Part shown: piece by piece, positions 53,222-63,767 of the stretch
Layout: each line of letters begins with the position of its first letter
How positions within the stretch are numbered: position 1 is the stretch's first letter
NCBI RefSeq assembly: GCF_014697545.1
Contig: NZ_JACJSA010000003.1
Coordinates: 1-64,000, forward strand
DNA: 64,000 nucleotides
Source of the DNA: Oscillatoria sp. FACHB-1407
Lineage (GTDB): Bacteria; Cyanobacteriota; Cyanobacteriia; Elainellales; Elainellaceae
Direction: 5' to 3'
Notes under the pieces: model-generated
The model's input: the letters and a program-made list of their open reading frames with translations, nothing else
Database searches by the model: none
What the model was told of the DNA's origin: nothing
Translations under genes and position numbers: made by a program

Positions 53222-54910
53222 AACGACTTCTGCGCTCACCACCTTACCTTCCTCCACAACTGGGCGGTGCGATCGCCGATGGAGAGCACTATGGGGCAAG
53301 ACACGCAGCACTTCCTCGACGGTCGTAATGCCGCTGGTGACTTTGGCGATCGCGGCAATACGGAAGGATTCAAATTGGCTCTCTTGTAAGTAACGATGCA
53401 GTTGGGTCATAGTGCCCTCGTAGATAATCTGACGGATGCGATCGTCTACATTCAGCAGTTCGATAATGGCTTCACGTCCCAAATAACCGGAGTTAAAGCA
53501 CTTAGAGCAGCCTTTTCCTTTCCGCCAGGTGGTTGGGTTGGCGTGCTTGGGATGTAACTGTAAGATCTTCAGGTCTTTATCCGTTGGAGTGTAGGATTCA
53601 GCACAGTGGGGACAGACCCGACGGACGAGCCGTTGGGCGACGATTCCCAGGAGGGCATCGCTGATTAAGCCAGGGTCAGGACCAATGTCCTTGAGGCGAG
53701 GAATGGCACTGACGGCATCGTTGGTGTGCAGGGTTGTGAGTACCAGGTGTCCCGTGAGGGCAGCCCGAACTGCCGTTTCAGCGGTTTCAGCATCGCGGAT
53801 CTCGCCCACCATGATGATGTCGGGGTCTTGCCGCAAGATGGCTCGTAGCCCTGCGGCAAAGGTCATCCCGGCAGGCTCATGAACCTGGGTTTGGGTGATG
53901 CGCGGCAGAATGTATTCCACCGGATCTTCGACCGTTACGACATTCACATACTCGGTGGCGATCGCCTGCAAGCTCGTATACAGGGTGCTGGTTTTGCCTG
54001 ACCCGGTCGGACCCGTAAAGATCACCATCCCCTGGGGTTGCTGCAACCAGTGTTTGTAGGTCACCAACGCTTTTGGGGTGAAGCCCAGTTCATCCATACA
54101 GGTAAACGGGTTTTCGCGAGGCAACAAGCGAATTACCGCCTTTTCACCCCCCATACAGGGAAGGGTGCTGACCCGCATATCCAGTCCTAGATCTCCCTCC
54201 TGACCAGCGGTGTAGCGTTCCCCAATGCGGGCATCCTGGGGGCGACGGCTCTCAGCGATGTCCATATCTGACATGACTTTGAGGGCAACAATGCAGCGAC
54301 GGCTAATTTCCAGGGGCAGGGTAGTGATGTCTCGCAAAATGCCGTCGATCCGATAGCGCACCCGCAACCCCTCGGTGGTTGGTTCCAGGTGGATATCGCT
54401 CGCCCGATTTCGCAATGCCCCGGAAATAATGGTCTTGATTTTGCTAATCTGGTCGGCTGCCTTCGACAGGTAAAGCTCTGTGACTTCGGCAATGTTTTCT
54501 GCCTCCACCTCGCCCGTCAGGGGATTCACGAGTGGATTGGCACTGATGCGGTTTTCGTCGAGATTGTAGGTGTGATACCAGGCGCGATAACTGCGATCGG
54601 CGATGGGAATGATTTTGATGTCGGTGAAGGTGCGATCGCTCAACTGCCGAATCTGCTCTGGAGGCAGCGACACTGGGCTACCCAGATAATAGCAATTGCG
54701 CCAGAGTAACAACGGCACCACTGGAGGCAGCAGGCTGGGGTCTGGAAACTCCCGCAAAAACCGATAACTAACTTCTCGATCGATGAGATAGAGATTGACG
54801 AGTCCCTGTTCATTGACAAGCAGTTTTAATGCTTGATCACAGGTAATTTCATTATTTCGTAGCCGTTTCCATGCTGACAAAACAACCGGAGCAGTCAGAG
54901 AGGTTTGCAT
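53213..54910 (-). CDS. GspE/PilB-type secretion or pilus ATPase
   Basis: 565 residues. N-terminal GspE_N-like domain, then a hexameric ATPase: Walker A GPTGSGKTSTLY, the Asp box (TVEDPVEYIL), Walker B IIMVGEIRDAETAE and His box TGHLVLTTLHTNDA. A tetracysteine zinc site (RVCPHCAES...KGCSKCFNSGY) marks extension ATPases of the GspE/PilB group, not the retraction PilT type. It is about 100 residues shorter than main PilB1 proteins, closer to the second cyanobacterial GspE-like copy. No pilin or PilC-type gene is adjacent, so its machine is encoded elsewhere. Confidence 0.93.
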   Translation of the reverse strand: MQTSLTAPVVLSAWKRLRNNEITCDQALKLLVNEQGLVNLYLIDREVSYRFLREFPDPSLLPPVVPLLLWRNCYYLGSPVSLPPEQIRQLSDRTFTDIKIIPIADRSYRAWYHTYNLDENRISANPLVNPLTGEVEAENIAEVTELYLSKAADQISKIKTIISGALRNRASDIHLEPTTEGLRVRYRIDGILRDITTLPLEISRRCIVALKVMSDMDIAESRRPQDARIGERYTAGQEGDLGLDMRVSTLPCMGGEKAVIRLLPRENPFTCMDELGFTPKALVTYKHWLQQPQGMVIFTGPTGSGKTSTLYTSLQAIATEYVNVVTVEDPVEYILPRITQTQVHEPAGMTFAAGLRAILRQDPDIIMVGEIRDAETAETAVRAALTGHLVLTTLHTNDAVSAIPRLKDIGPDPGLISDALLGIVAQRLVRRVCPHCAESYTPTDKDLKILQLHPKHANPTTWRKGKGCSKCFNSGYLGREAIIELLNVDDRIRQIIYEGTMTQLHRYLQESQFESFRIAAIAKVTSGITTVEEVLRVLPHSALHRRSHRPVVEEGKVVSAEVVGS

Positions 54911-55237
54911 AGGATGATGGAGTAAATCTCACGATCCAGAAACGATTCAGGAGGAAGTTGAGCGATCCCACTTCTGGGATATGACCGTAGCTTACCCAAT
55001 TTGGCAGAAAGGCTGCACGAGGATGAGGGAATGGGTGTCGGCAGACGATCTTGGCCGCAAAGCGAATTGACTCGCCAGGTTCTTCACAGACGTTGCTTAG
55101 GATTTTTGCGTAGAGAGCATCTCACCCACATCCCTCATGGAAATGGAATGCGACAAATCGTTGTAGATGCACGTCGAGTGTCCCTCGCAGTACTAAACTA
55201 AGTTTTGGCGTCTTTAGATCTGCTCGTCTGCGTGTAG
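54911..55237. other. Divergent spacer, no feature identified
   Basis: Between the GspE-type ATPase and DUF3352 genes. A 66-codon plus-strand frame (55001-55201) has no binding site or recognisable features and is rejected. No repeats recognised. Confidence 0.4.
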
Positions 55238-56947
55238 ATGTCGCGAATGAAGCTGCGCACTTTTATTTATGCTTTGGTGGCTACAGTCGTAGCGTTGCTG
55301 TTGATCGGTGTTGTGGGGTTCTACTGGCTGACGGCTCAGAGTCCGTTGGGCTTGTTGAGGGGTGGTCAAGCCAGTCCTGCGGCAGCGATGTTTGTGTCGA
55401 AGCAAGCTCCGGCGATGGTGTCGCTATTGGTCAATCCCGATCGCCTCGCAGCTTTTCGGGTGGCGATCGCCCAACCCGGTGAGCGACGACGAGCCAGAGC
55501 CGAAATTGAGCAGCTAAAAGAGACGTTGTTGACCTCACGGGGCATTCGATACGAGCAGGATGTGCAGCCCTGGTTGGGGGATGAGGTAACGCTGGCGGTG
55601 ACCACCCCTGACCTCGATCGGGATGCTGAGAATGGCAACCAACCAGGCTATTTGTTGGCGATCGCCACTCGTAACCCACAGCGATCGCGTGAGTTTTTGC
55701 AACTGTTTTGGCAGAAACAGGCTGTTGCAGGCGTAGATCTGGTGTTTGAACAGTATTCTGGGGTCAAGATTATCTACGGCAATCCGGCTACCCCTGCGGC
55801 AAATCTCGCTAATTTGGCGAGTGCAGTGGTGGGCGATCGCTTTGTGTTGTTCGCCAACGACCCCAAGGTCTTGCGGGATGCGATTACAAATGTTCAGGCT
55901 CCGGATCTGAGTTTGAGCCGCAGCAAGACCTACCAGAAAGGATTGGAACAATTGCCCGATCGCCAGATTGGCACACTCTTTGTCAGCTTGCCACACCTGG
56001 GGGATTGGTTGAGTGGCAGTCAGTTTCATCTGATCAACGCCGACGATGAAGATCTGCCGCACCTGTACGAGAGTTTAGTTGTTGCGCTGGAGCTAGACCC
56101 TCAAGGTGTGGTTGCAGAAACCGCATTGTTGACCGCTTTGGGGCAAAAATTGACCCCTGTCAAGCCTGCGCTCTCGGAACCTGTGGAAGCGTTGCAGTTC
56201 ATTCCTGCGACCAGTTCTCTCTCGGCATCGGGAGTTGACCTGCGCCAGTTTTGGCAGGATGTGACAACGGGCTTGGCAGATTACAGCGTCCTATCAGCGT
56301 TGATCCAGCGATCGCTCACTCCTCTGGCTCAATCCATCAAGGCAGAACCTCCGGACTTATTCAATTGGGTGACTCAGGAGTTTGCGTTGGGGTTGCTGCC
56401 GTCCCCTGTTAAAAATCAAGCGGAGTGGGTCTTTGTGGCAGAGCGATCGCCCGATACCGATAGCGCGATTGAGCGATTTAATGCGATTGCTCAACAGCAG
56501 GGACTGAGCACAGGGCCGCTCACCCTCAACGATCGCCCCATCTATGCCTGGACTAAGCTCTCCACGCTTGCCAACGGACGCAAACAACGTCCTCCGGCTG
56601 TGCAGGCTGAGGTTCAAGCCGTTCACACGACAGTTGGCAAGTATGAGGTGTTTGCGACTTCTGTTGCTGCCCTCGATCAGGCTCTCAATGCCGCAAAAAG
56701 CTCTCTGCTAACCAACGCTCAATTTCAACAGGCGATCGCTACCATTGCCGCAAGGAACGATGGCTACTTGTATGTGGACTGGCAAGCCGTCCGAAAGCTC
56801 GCCAGCGAACGCCTTCCCCTGCTGAAATTGACTGAAGTCGTTGCGAAACCCGTCCTCGATCATGTGCGATCGCTGACGATGAGCAGCTATGGGAACGAAA
56901 CTAACGTTCGGCGAGGCACTGTTTTTATCCAATTGCAAAACCCATAA
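55238..56947 (+). CDS. DUF3352 family exported protein
   Basis: 569 residues. One N-terminal membrane anchor (ALVATVVALLLIGVVGFYWL) followed by a DUF3352 body: AAAMFVSKQAPAMVSLLVNPDRL, QDVQPWLGDEVTLAV, LAIATRNPQRSREFLQLFW and VVGDRFVLFANDPKVL. The periplasmic domain has a duplicated alpha/beta pattern. The family is conserved in cyanobacteria with no function known to me. ATG start at 55238. Downstream is a 370-base spacer, so it is likely a single-gene unit. Confidence 0.9.
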   Translation: MSRMKLRTFIYALVATVVALLLIGVVGFYWLTAQSPLGLLRGGQASPAAAMFVSKQAPAMVSLLVNPDRLAAFRVAIAQPGERRRARAEIEQLKETLLTSRGIRYEQDVQPWLGDEVTLAVTTPDLDRDAENGNQPGYLLAIATRNPQRSREFLQLFWQKQAVAGVDLVFEQYSGVKIIYGNPATPAANLANLASAVVGDRFVLFANDPKVLRDAITNVQAPDLSLSRSKTYQKGLEQLPDRQIGTLFVSLPHLGDWLSGSQFHLINADDEDLPHLYESLVVALELDPQGVVAETALLTALGQKLTPVKPALSEPVEALQFIPATSSLSASGVDLRQFWQDVTTGLADYSVLSALIQRSLTPLAQSIKAEPPDLFNWVTQEFALGLLPSPVKNQAEWVFVAERSPDTDSAIERFNAIAQQQGLSTGPLTLNDRPIYAWTKLSTLANGRKQRPPAVQAEVQAVHTTVGKYEVFATSVAALDQALNAAKSSLLTNAQFQQAIATIAARNDGYLYVDWQAVRKLASERLPLLKLTEVVAKPVLDHVRSLTMSSYGNETNVRRGTVFIQLQNP

Positions 56948-57319
56948 CCACTGGAAATTCCTAAATTTACGTATAGTTGCCTACCGTTAGCCTGATTCTG
57001 TGATTTCTTGATAAGTGAGGTCGCTGATATCCTCGATGGTCCTATGGTCAAGGGGTGTGAGTACTCAAGCCTTCTGTCGCCTGCCTCACTCGCTCAGGTG
57101 TAAATAGTGAGCTAATATACCAAAAACTATCCAGGTGGGCTGAAACTCTCTTCTAGTCCGCTTTGCCAGACTTCTAGCCGGAGTCTGCCCTGAACGTGCA
57201 ACTCTGTTGGAGCGACAGCAAAATTTGTCCTAAAAAATTGAGCCAATCCTCCAGAATCCCCAAGTTCCCCGCCCCATTCCCTACTCCCGATTTCCCCCTT
57301 ACCCCCTAACACTACTGTC
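56948..57319. other. Intergenic region, pyrimidine tract
   Basis: Only a C/T-rich tract at 57255-57309 (CCCCAAGTTCCCCGCCCC, CCCTTACCCCC) stands out, a decayed relative of the GGGGAGT heptamers on the other strand. No ORF above 60 codons. Confidence 0.4.
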
Positions 57320-60300
57320 ATGGTCAACCCTGTTATTACCGTCAACAACGCTGGCGACTTTGATGATGGCGATCGCTCCAATGGCGTGACTACGCTGCGA
57401 GAAGCGATTGTGATTGCCAACGCTCAAGCGGGTGATGATGCGATCGCCTTCGATTTTGCAGCACCTCAAACGATTACCCTGACAAGCGTTTTGCCCGTTA
57501 TCAACAGCAATATCGCCTTTCAGGGGACTGGGGCTAACAGCCTTACCATCAGCGGTAATAACCAGTTTCAGGTCTTTTTTGTCAACAGTGGAACTGTCAA
57601 CTTCGCCGATTTAGCGATCGCCAATGGACTGGCTCGGGGTGGCAATGGTAGCAGTCTGGGAGGCAGTGGTGGTGGTGGTGCGGCGGGTCTGGGTGGAGGT
57701 TTGCTGATCAACGACGGCACAGTTACCGTCAACAACGTGATCTTTGCCAATAACCGGGCGATCGGGGGCAATGGCGGGAATGCGACACCGGGCATCACCC
57801 TGGGTGGTAGTGGTGGGGGCGTCGGGGGCAATGGCAGCAATGTCGGGGGTAATGGTGGCAATTTTGGCGGTTTAGGAGGCATTACCGTCCCCGGCAATCC
57901 CGGTGGCACAGGAGGTGCGGGTGCGGGTGGCGGTGGCGGAGATGGCGGTGGCGGTGGCGTTCCAAGCTTTGTGGGTGGTGCTGGAGGCTTTGCGGGTGGC
58001 GGTGGCGGTGGTGGCGGCAGTATCGGCTTGGGCGGTAATGGCGGCGATGGTGGTTTTGGCGGCGGCGGCGGCGGTGGCGGCGGCGGATTCTTTGGCAATC
58101 CAGGCGGTGGCGGTGGCGAGGGAGGTCGCTTTGCGGGTGATGGTGGCAGTGGGGATGGCGGCAGGGGAACTGGCGGCGGTGGCGGTGGTGCAGGGCTAGG
58201 TGGTGCTGTCTTTGTCCGATCGGGGTCACTCACGCTCAACGGTGTGCGCTTTCAAGACAACCGAGCCGAAGGAGGGAACGGGGGGTCGGGTGCGCCCCAA
58301 GCTGGTGGTGCTGGACAGGGCAAAGGTGGTGCCATCTTTATGAATGATGGGGCAACTGTTAGCAGTGTGGGTGCCCTGCCCATCTTTAGCGGTAATGCCG
58401 CAACTGATTCAGCGAATACGGCAACCGATAACGGCAATGTTTTTGGGGCGATCGCCCTGGTCATTCCCCAGGTCAGCATTACAGGAGCAGGAACCCTGAC
58501 TGAGACGGGTACGACCGGAACCTTTACCATTTCGCGCGGGAGCAACACACTGGGTGATCTGGTGGTCAATCTGGGGGTTGCTGGAGATGCAACTTTTGGT
58601 GCTGGAGGAGATTACACCGTCACTGGAGCCAGTAGCTTTAATGCCTCTACGGGTACGGTTGTGATCCCCGATGGAGTTAGCAGTGTCACCATTACTGTCA
58701 CGGCAAATGACGACATTCAAGCTGAGGCAGCAGAGGCGATCGCCCTGATGGTGCAACCTGGAACGGGCTACACCATTGCAACCGGGGGAATGGCGACTTT
58801 GACCATTGCTGCCAATGATACGGTGGTGACGAATACGGGCGATCGCGGAGAAGGGTCGCTGCGGCAAGCCGTGATCAATGCCAATGCCTTTGCTGGAGCT
58901 GACACCATTAGCTTTGACACAGCAGGAAGCTTTGCCACACCACAAACGATTCAACTGTCCTCTGGGCAACTGGAGTTAACGGGTGATGTGACAATTACGG
59001 GAACCGGAGCCAATCAGTTGACGCTGGATGGGGGCGATCGCTCCCGGTTGTTTAGGGTCAACACTGGGGTCACGGCTAACATCTCTGGGGTCACAATCAC
59101 CAATGGCTTTGCCAGTGGCGGTGATGGGGGCGGCATTTTGAATGCAGGTAACCTGACCCTCACCAATAGCGTTGTCAGTAACAGTGAAGCCGATCGCTTT
59201 GGGGGTGGCATCTTTAACAGTGGCACGCTAACTCTGCTGGGCAGCACTCTGAGTGGCAATCAGGCAGATCAGGGGGGTGGTGGCATCGGTAACACGGGTG
59301 GAGTGGCGATCGCCAACAGCACTCTCAGCGGCAACCGTTCTGATGGAAGTGGGGGTGGATTGGGCAACCTGGGACCAGCCGCACGAGCCACCCTAGCGAA
59401 TAGCACCGTGACGGGTAACCAGGCAAATGGTAGCGGTGGAGGTGTTTTTGATGTCGTCACCTTATCCAATACGCTGATTGCTGGAAACAGCAGTTCTACG
59501 GCTCCAGATGTCGCTGGTAATGTCACCAGCAATGGCTTCAACCTGATTGGTAATGGTACGGGGGCAACTGGCTTTACCCCAGCCGATCAGGTCGGGACTG
59601 GAATAGCACCTATTAATCCTTTACTCAGTCCGTTAGGGAACTACGGTGGAACGACTCCCACCCATGCCTTGCTTCCAGGGAGTGTGGCGATTAATGCTGG
59701 TTCGACCGCTGCGGCTCCTGCTACTGATCAACGCGGGATTGCTAGAGTCGGCACGGCAGACATCGGTGCGTTTGAATCCCAGGGGTTTACTCTGACGGTG
59801 AGTGGTTCTCCTCAGCAAGCATTGGTGAGTCTACCCTTTGAGCAACCGTTAATCGTCACCGTGACCAGTGCCGCAGGGGAGTCTGTCCAGGGAGGTCAGA
59901 TTACCTTGACCCCACCGACTACGGGAGCCAGTGCCCTCCTCAGTAGCTCTACGGTCATCCTCGATCCCTCCGGTCAAGGTATAGTAGCTGCGCTCGCCAA
60001 CGCTGTCAGTGGCACCTACACCGTCACTGCCACCGCAAGTGGGGTCACACCGGGGGAATTCGTTCTGACCAATGTTGTGCCAACGATCGCCCTGTCGCCC
60101 GCCACGCTCCCCAATGCGATCGCCGGAGTCCCCTATTTACAGACCCTGACGGCAACCGGAGGCAGCGGCAGTTACAGCTTTGCCGTGAGTTCCGGGAGTC
60201 TGCCCGCAGGCTTGACCCTATCCCCAGCGGGAGTCATCAGTGGCACCCCAACTACCACTGGATCGTTTAATGCGGCGATCACCGCGACTGATGTTTTGGG

Positions 60301-62005
60301 GTTTGTGGGATTGCAAACCTACTCACTGCAAACGCTGGCAGGTGCTCCGGCGGCGATCGCCCCCCTACCTGGCACAACGCCCCAAGCCACACTCGTGGGT
60401 ACAGCGTTTACCAACCCCTTGCAGGTGCGCCTTACGGATGCTTTTGCGAACCCCATCAGTGGTAGTAGTGTTGTCTTCACTGCGTCCAATGTGGGAGCCA
60501 GTGGCAGTTTTGCTAACAGTTTGACCTTTACCGCCAGCACCGATAACAACGGCATCGCCACCGCTGCTCCCTTCATCGCCAATGCGATCGCTGGTAGCTA
60601 CACCGTCATGGCTACCGCAGGCAACTTGTCCACCAGTTTTAACCTGACTAACAATCCCCCAAATGCCCTCTCGCTTGTTTTACCGACTGCTCAGACCGCA
60701 ATTGAGGGGTTGCCACTGGTCTTCTCTGCGTCGGCTGGAAACCCCATTTCCTTTGGCAATCTGGCTAGTGACACGCTGGAAGTCAGTCTGGCAGTCAACA
60801 CTGGGGTCTTGACACTGGGGAACACGGCTGGCTTGACCTTTACTGTGGGCGACGGCACGGCAGACCCAACCCTGACCTTTAGTGGGGCGATCGCCAGCAT
60901 TAACGCCGCTCTGGAGACTCTTAGTTTCGTCGCAGTGGATTATTGCGGTGATGTCAGTCTGCAAGTCAGTGGTAGTGCGGCTGGCATCAGTGGCAGCGGC
61001 ACAGTACCCATCACAGTCGGGGGCATTACCCTGACAGGTAGCGGCGAACTGAACGGCACCCAGTGCGAAGACACCCTCACTGGCAGCACCACCAACGATG
61101 TCTTCACGCCTAAACGAGAAGACGACCTCCTAACAGGAGGGGGTGGTCAAGATAGCTATTTGATTCGACTGGGAGATGGCACGGATACCATCACCGACTT
61201 TAGTGGAGTTGGCACCGGATTTTTGCCAACAGCAGCAACGATCGCCAATGCGGACACACTGAAGTTTACCGGGGCAGGGCTAACGCCCCAAAATCTGCTG
61301 ATGACTCAGATTGGGGCAGATGTGGCGATCGCCTTTGAGGGCATTTCGACGGTGCAGGTGATTCTCAAAAACATCTCCCTTGCCACGCTCGATAACCTGG
61401 CCACGACGACAGGTGCCTCCCATACGTTGAGCAATATCTGGTTTGATGGGCAAACTGCACCCCAGGACAACCTGGATGTCATTGATGCCAACTCCACCCG
61501 AAACACGGTGTTCAACACCAATGCCGTTACTTTTTTGAATGACCTCAACAACACCGTATCTGGCTTTGACAACTCCGCTGATGTGATCAACGGTCAAGCC
61601 GGAGACGATCGCCTCGATGGTAGGAGCGGTAACGATCTGCTGCGGGGAAATCAGGGCAACGACACTTTGTTGGGGCGCGATGGAGAGGATCGCCTCAGTG
61701 GGGGCGATGGCAATGACAGTCTGACGGGGGGCACGGGTCGCAATACCCTGACAGGTGGCGAAGGCAGTGATCGCTTTATCTTGACGCGATCGGGAGGAAC
61801 GGACACGATCACTGATTTTGTGGATGGAGTCGATCGCCTCGGATTGCCTTCTAACACCTCCTTCCAAAATTTGGTCATCACGCCAGGAACAGGGGCAAAC
61901 AGTAACAACACCCTGATCCGACGCAGTGGCTCCACTGAAATTATTGCTATTTTGATTGGCGTTCAAAGTAGCCTGATTACCTCGGCTGACTTTGCCACCT
62001 CGTAA
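57320..62005 (+). CDS. Giant beta-helix / Calx-beta / RTX exoprotein
   Basis: 1561 residues. Two right-handed beta-helix sections each begin with an LREA-type motif (VTTLREAIVIANAQAGDDAI about 27; GSLRQAVINANAFAGADTI about 510). The first runs into an extreme Gly-rich region (about 105-305). A Calx-beta-like domain follows (about 375-500), then Ig/He_PIG-type modules (LPAGLTLSPAGVISGTPTTTG, about 965), and near the end RTX calcium repeats (GDDRLDGRSGNDLLRGNQGN, about 1430-1480). RTX tails mark type I secretion without a cleaved signal, which fits the lack of one. Probably a surface or matrix adhesin. Ends 10 bases before the preferred mutL start. Confidence 0.85.
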   Translation: MVNPVITVNNAGDFDDGDRSNGVTTLREAIVIANAQAGDDAIAFDFAAPQTITLTSVLPVINSNIAFQGTGANSLTISGNNQFQVFFVNSGTVNFADLAIANGLARGGNGSSLGGSGGGGAAGLGGGLLINDGTVTVNNVIFANNRAIGGNGGNATPGITLGGSGGGVGGNGSNVGGNGGNFGGLGGITVPGNPGGTGGAGAGGGGGDGGGGGVPSFVGGAGGFAGGGGGGGGSIGLGGNGGDGGFGGGGGGGGGGFFGNPGGGGGEGGRFAGDGGSGDGGRGTGGGGGGAGLGGAVFVRSGSLTLNGVRFQDNRAEGGNGGSGAPQAGGAGQGKGGAIFMNDGATVSSVGALPIFSGNAATDSANTATDNGNVFGAIALVIPQVSITGAGTLTETGTTGTFTISRGSNTLGDLVVNLGVAGDATFGAGGDYTVTGASSFNASTGTVVIPDGVSSVTITVTANDDIQAEAAEAIALMVQPGTGYTIATGGMATLTIAANDTVVTNTGDRGEGSLRQAVINANAFAGADTISFDTAGSFATPQTIQLSSGQLELTGDVTITGTGANQLTLDGGDRSRLFRVNTGVTANISGVTITNGFASGGDGGGILNAGNLTLTNSVVSNSEADRFGGGIFNSGTLTLLGSTLSGNQADQGGGGIGNTGGVAIANSTLSGNRSDGSGGGLGNLGPAARATLANSTVTGNQANGSGGGVFDVVTLSNTLIAGNSSSTAPDVAGNVTSNGFNLIGNGTGATGFTPADQVGTGIAPINPLLSPLGNYGGTTPTHALLPGSVAINAGSTAAAPATDQRGIARVGTADIGAFESQGFTLTVSGSPQQALVSLPFEQPLIVTVTSAAGESVQGGQITLTPPTTGASALLSSSTVILDPSGQGIVAALANAVSGTYTVTATASGVTPGEFVLTNVVPTIALSPATLPNAIAGVPYLQTLTATGGSGSYSFAVSSGSLPAGLTLSPAGVISGTPTTTGSFNAAITATDVLGFVGLQTYSLQTLAGAPAAIAPLPGTTPQATLVGTAFTNPLQVRLTDAFANPISGSSVVFTASNVGASGSFANSLTFTASTDNNGIATAAPFIANAIAGSYTVMATAGNLSTSFNLTNNPPNALSLVLPTAQTAIEGLPLVFSASAGNPISFGNLASDTLEVSLAVNTGVLTLGNTAGLTFTVGDGTADPTLTFSGAIASINAALETLSFVAVDYCGDVSLQVSGSAAGISGSGTVPITVGGITLTGSGELNGTQCEDTLTGSTTNDVFTPKREDDLLTGGGGQDSYLIRLGDGTDTITDFSGVGTGFLPTAATIANADTLKFTGAGLTPQNLLMTQIGADVAIAFEGISTVQVILKNISLATLDNLATTTGASHTLSNIWFDGQTAPQDNLDVIDANSTRNTVFNTNAVTFLNDLNNTVSGFDNSADVINGQAGDDRLDGRSGNDLLRGNQGNDTLLGRDGEDRLSGGDGNDSLTGGTGRNTLTGGEGSDRFILTRSGGTDTITDFVDGVDRLGLPSNTSFQNLVITPGTGANSNNTLIRRSGSTEIIAILIGVQSSLITSADFATS

Positions 62006-62015
62006 ACTGGATCTC

Positions 62016-63761
62016 ATGACCTCCAGAATTCAAACCCTACCCACTGAGGTAGTTCACCTCATGGCGGCGGGAGAAGTGATTGACTCGCTTGCCGCTGTCG
62101 TACGCGAATTAGCCGAAAATGCGATCGATGCAGGGGCAACCCGGATTCACGTTGCTCTGTGGTTGCCCCAATGGCGGGTGCGAGTGGCAGACAACGGCAG
62201 TGGCATCAGCCTGGATGATTTAAAGCAGGCAGCCACCCCCCACAGCACCAGCAAGATCCACAACAGCGATGACCTGTGGCAGATTAACAGCCTCGGTTTT
62301 CGTGGAGAAGCGTTGCATAGTCTGGCTCAACTGGCTCAGCTCGAGATTTGTAGTCGCTCTATGCAGTCGCCTGAGGGGTGGCGGGTCGTCTATGATGCGC
62401 AGGGTGACCCGTTGACTGTAGATGTCGTGGCGATCGCCCCTGGTACAGTCGTCACGGCGGCTGACCTGTTTGGGAACTGGCTCCCCCGTCGAGAAAATCT
62501 TCCCAACGCCACACAACAACTACGGGCAGTCCAGGCCGTCATTCAACACATGGCACTGTGCCATCCCCACATTACCTGGCAGGTGGAGCAGGACGATCGC
62601 CCCTGGTTCTCTATCTGGGCAAGCCCTTCTCCCCAGCAAATCCTGCCCCAACTCCTCCGCGATCTCCAGCCCCCCGACCTCCAGGAACTCCTGATTCCCC
62701 TACCGGAGCTGATCCCCTCAACAGAGGCACTTAACCCAACAGACGCGATGAATAGTGTCTCCCCTCCCTCCTCCCTCTACCTGCTCATCGGACTGCCCGA
62801 TCGCTGCCATCGCCATCGTCCTGACTGGGTTAAAGTTGCCATCAATGGGCGAGTGGTCAAAACTCCTGAACTGGAGCAGGCAATTCTAGGGGCTTTTCGC
62901 CGTACGCTGCCGCGCGATCGCCACCCAATTTGTTTTCTGCACCTACAAATTCCGCCTGACCAGATCGATTGGAATCGTCATCCCGCCAAGACAGAAATCT
63001 ATTTGCAAGCGGTGGAACACTGGCAGGAGCGGGTCAGAGAGGCGATCGCCCAGACGATGCAACTCAACGGCAGCTTACCTGAAGCGACCCACGCTCAACG
63101 GTTGGGGCAATTGCTCAAAGTGGCAGAAGCGCAGGGAGCCTACCATCACAGCCGCTCCCTGCAATCGCTTACACCTGAAGCGGTGGAGGACGATCCGGTA
63201 AACCACCCACCACAATCGCCCAGTGCTCTTCGAGCGATCGCCCAGGTTCACAATATGTATATCCTGGCGGAGCACCCCAACGGCGTCTGGTTAGTGGAGC
63301 AACACATCGCCCATGAACGGGTGCTCTATGAACAATTGCGCGATCGCTGGACCCTCGTTCCGCTCGATCCACCCATTATTCTTCCGCAACTCTCACCCGC
63401 TCAAATCGAACAACTTCAACGGTTAGAGTTAAGCGTGGATTGCTTTGGCAATGACCTGTGGGCAGTCCGCACCGCTCCAGAACCGCTAGCCCAACGCCCT
63501 GATTGTGCTGATGCCCTGCTCGAACTGAGTCTGGGCGGTAACCTCGATACGGCCCTCGTTGCTACTGCCTGCCGCACTGCCATTCGCAATGGCACACCGC
63601 TGACCCTGACAGAGATGCAAACCCTACTCGACCAGTGGCAACAAACCCAGATGCCCCGCACCTGTCCCCATGGCCGTCCGATTTGTCTGCAACTTGAGGA
63701 ATCGAGCCTTTCCCGCTTCTTTCGGCGACATTGGGTCATTGGCAAAAGCCATGGCATCTAG
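62016..63761 (+). CDS. mutL: DNA mismatch repair endonuclease MutL
   Basis: 581 residues from ATG at 62016; the frame extends to a TTG at 61992 inside the previous gene, but MTSRIQTLP-(T/E)-V is the family start. The GHKL ATPase is shown by AAGEVIDSLAAVVRELAENAIDAGA, DNGSGI, and GFRGEALHSLAQLA. The C-terminal endonuclease region has EQHIAHERVLYE (usual DQHAxxER), ATACRTAIRNG and CPHGRP, so the metal site looks mostly intact although the first Asp is Glu. It nicks the new strand in mismatch repair. The 10-base spacing suggests co-transcription with the exoprotein, functionally unrelated. Confidence 0.95.
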   Translation: MTSRIQTLPTEVVHLMAAGEVIDSLAAVVRELAENAIDAGATRIHVALWLPQWRVRVADNGSGISLDDLKQAATPHSTSKIHNSDDLWQINSLGFRGEALHSLAQLAQLEICSRSMQSPEGWRVVYDAQGDPLTVDVVAIAPGTVVTAADLFGNWLPRRENLPNATQQLRAVQAVIQHMALCHPHITWQVEQDDRPWFSIWASPSPQQILPQLLRDLQPPDLQELLIPLPELIPSTEALNPTDAMNSVSPPSSLYLLIGLPDRCHRHRPDWVKVAINGRVVKTPELEQAILGAFRRTLPRDRHPICFLHLQIPPDQIDWNRHPAKTEIYLQAVEHWQERVREAIAQTMQLNGSLPEATHAQRLGQLLKVAEAQGAYHHSRSLQSLTPEAVEDDPVNHPPQSPSALRAIAQVHNMYILAEHPNGVWLVEQHIAHERVLYEQLRDRWTLVPLDPPIILPQLSPAQIEQLQRLELSVDCFGNDLWAVRTAPEPLAQRPDCADALLELSLGGNLDTALVATACRTAIRNGTPLTLTEMQTLLDQWQQTQMPRTCPHGRPICLQLEESSLSRFFRRHWVIGKSHGI

Positions 63762-63767
63762 CCGCTT

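Noticed and set aside
57568-58239. 223-codon proline-rich minus-strand frame
   Set aside because: Complement of the glycine-rich segment of the exoprotein; no start signals and no domain.
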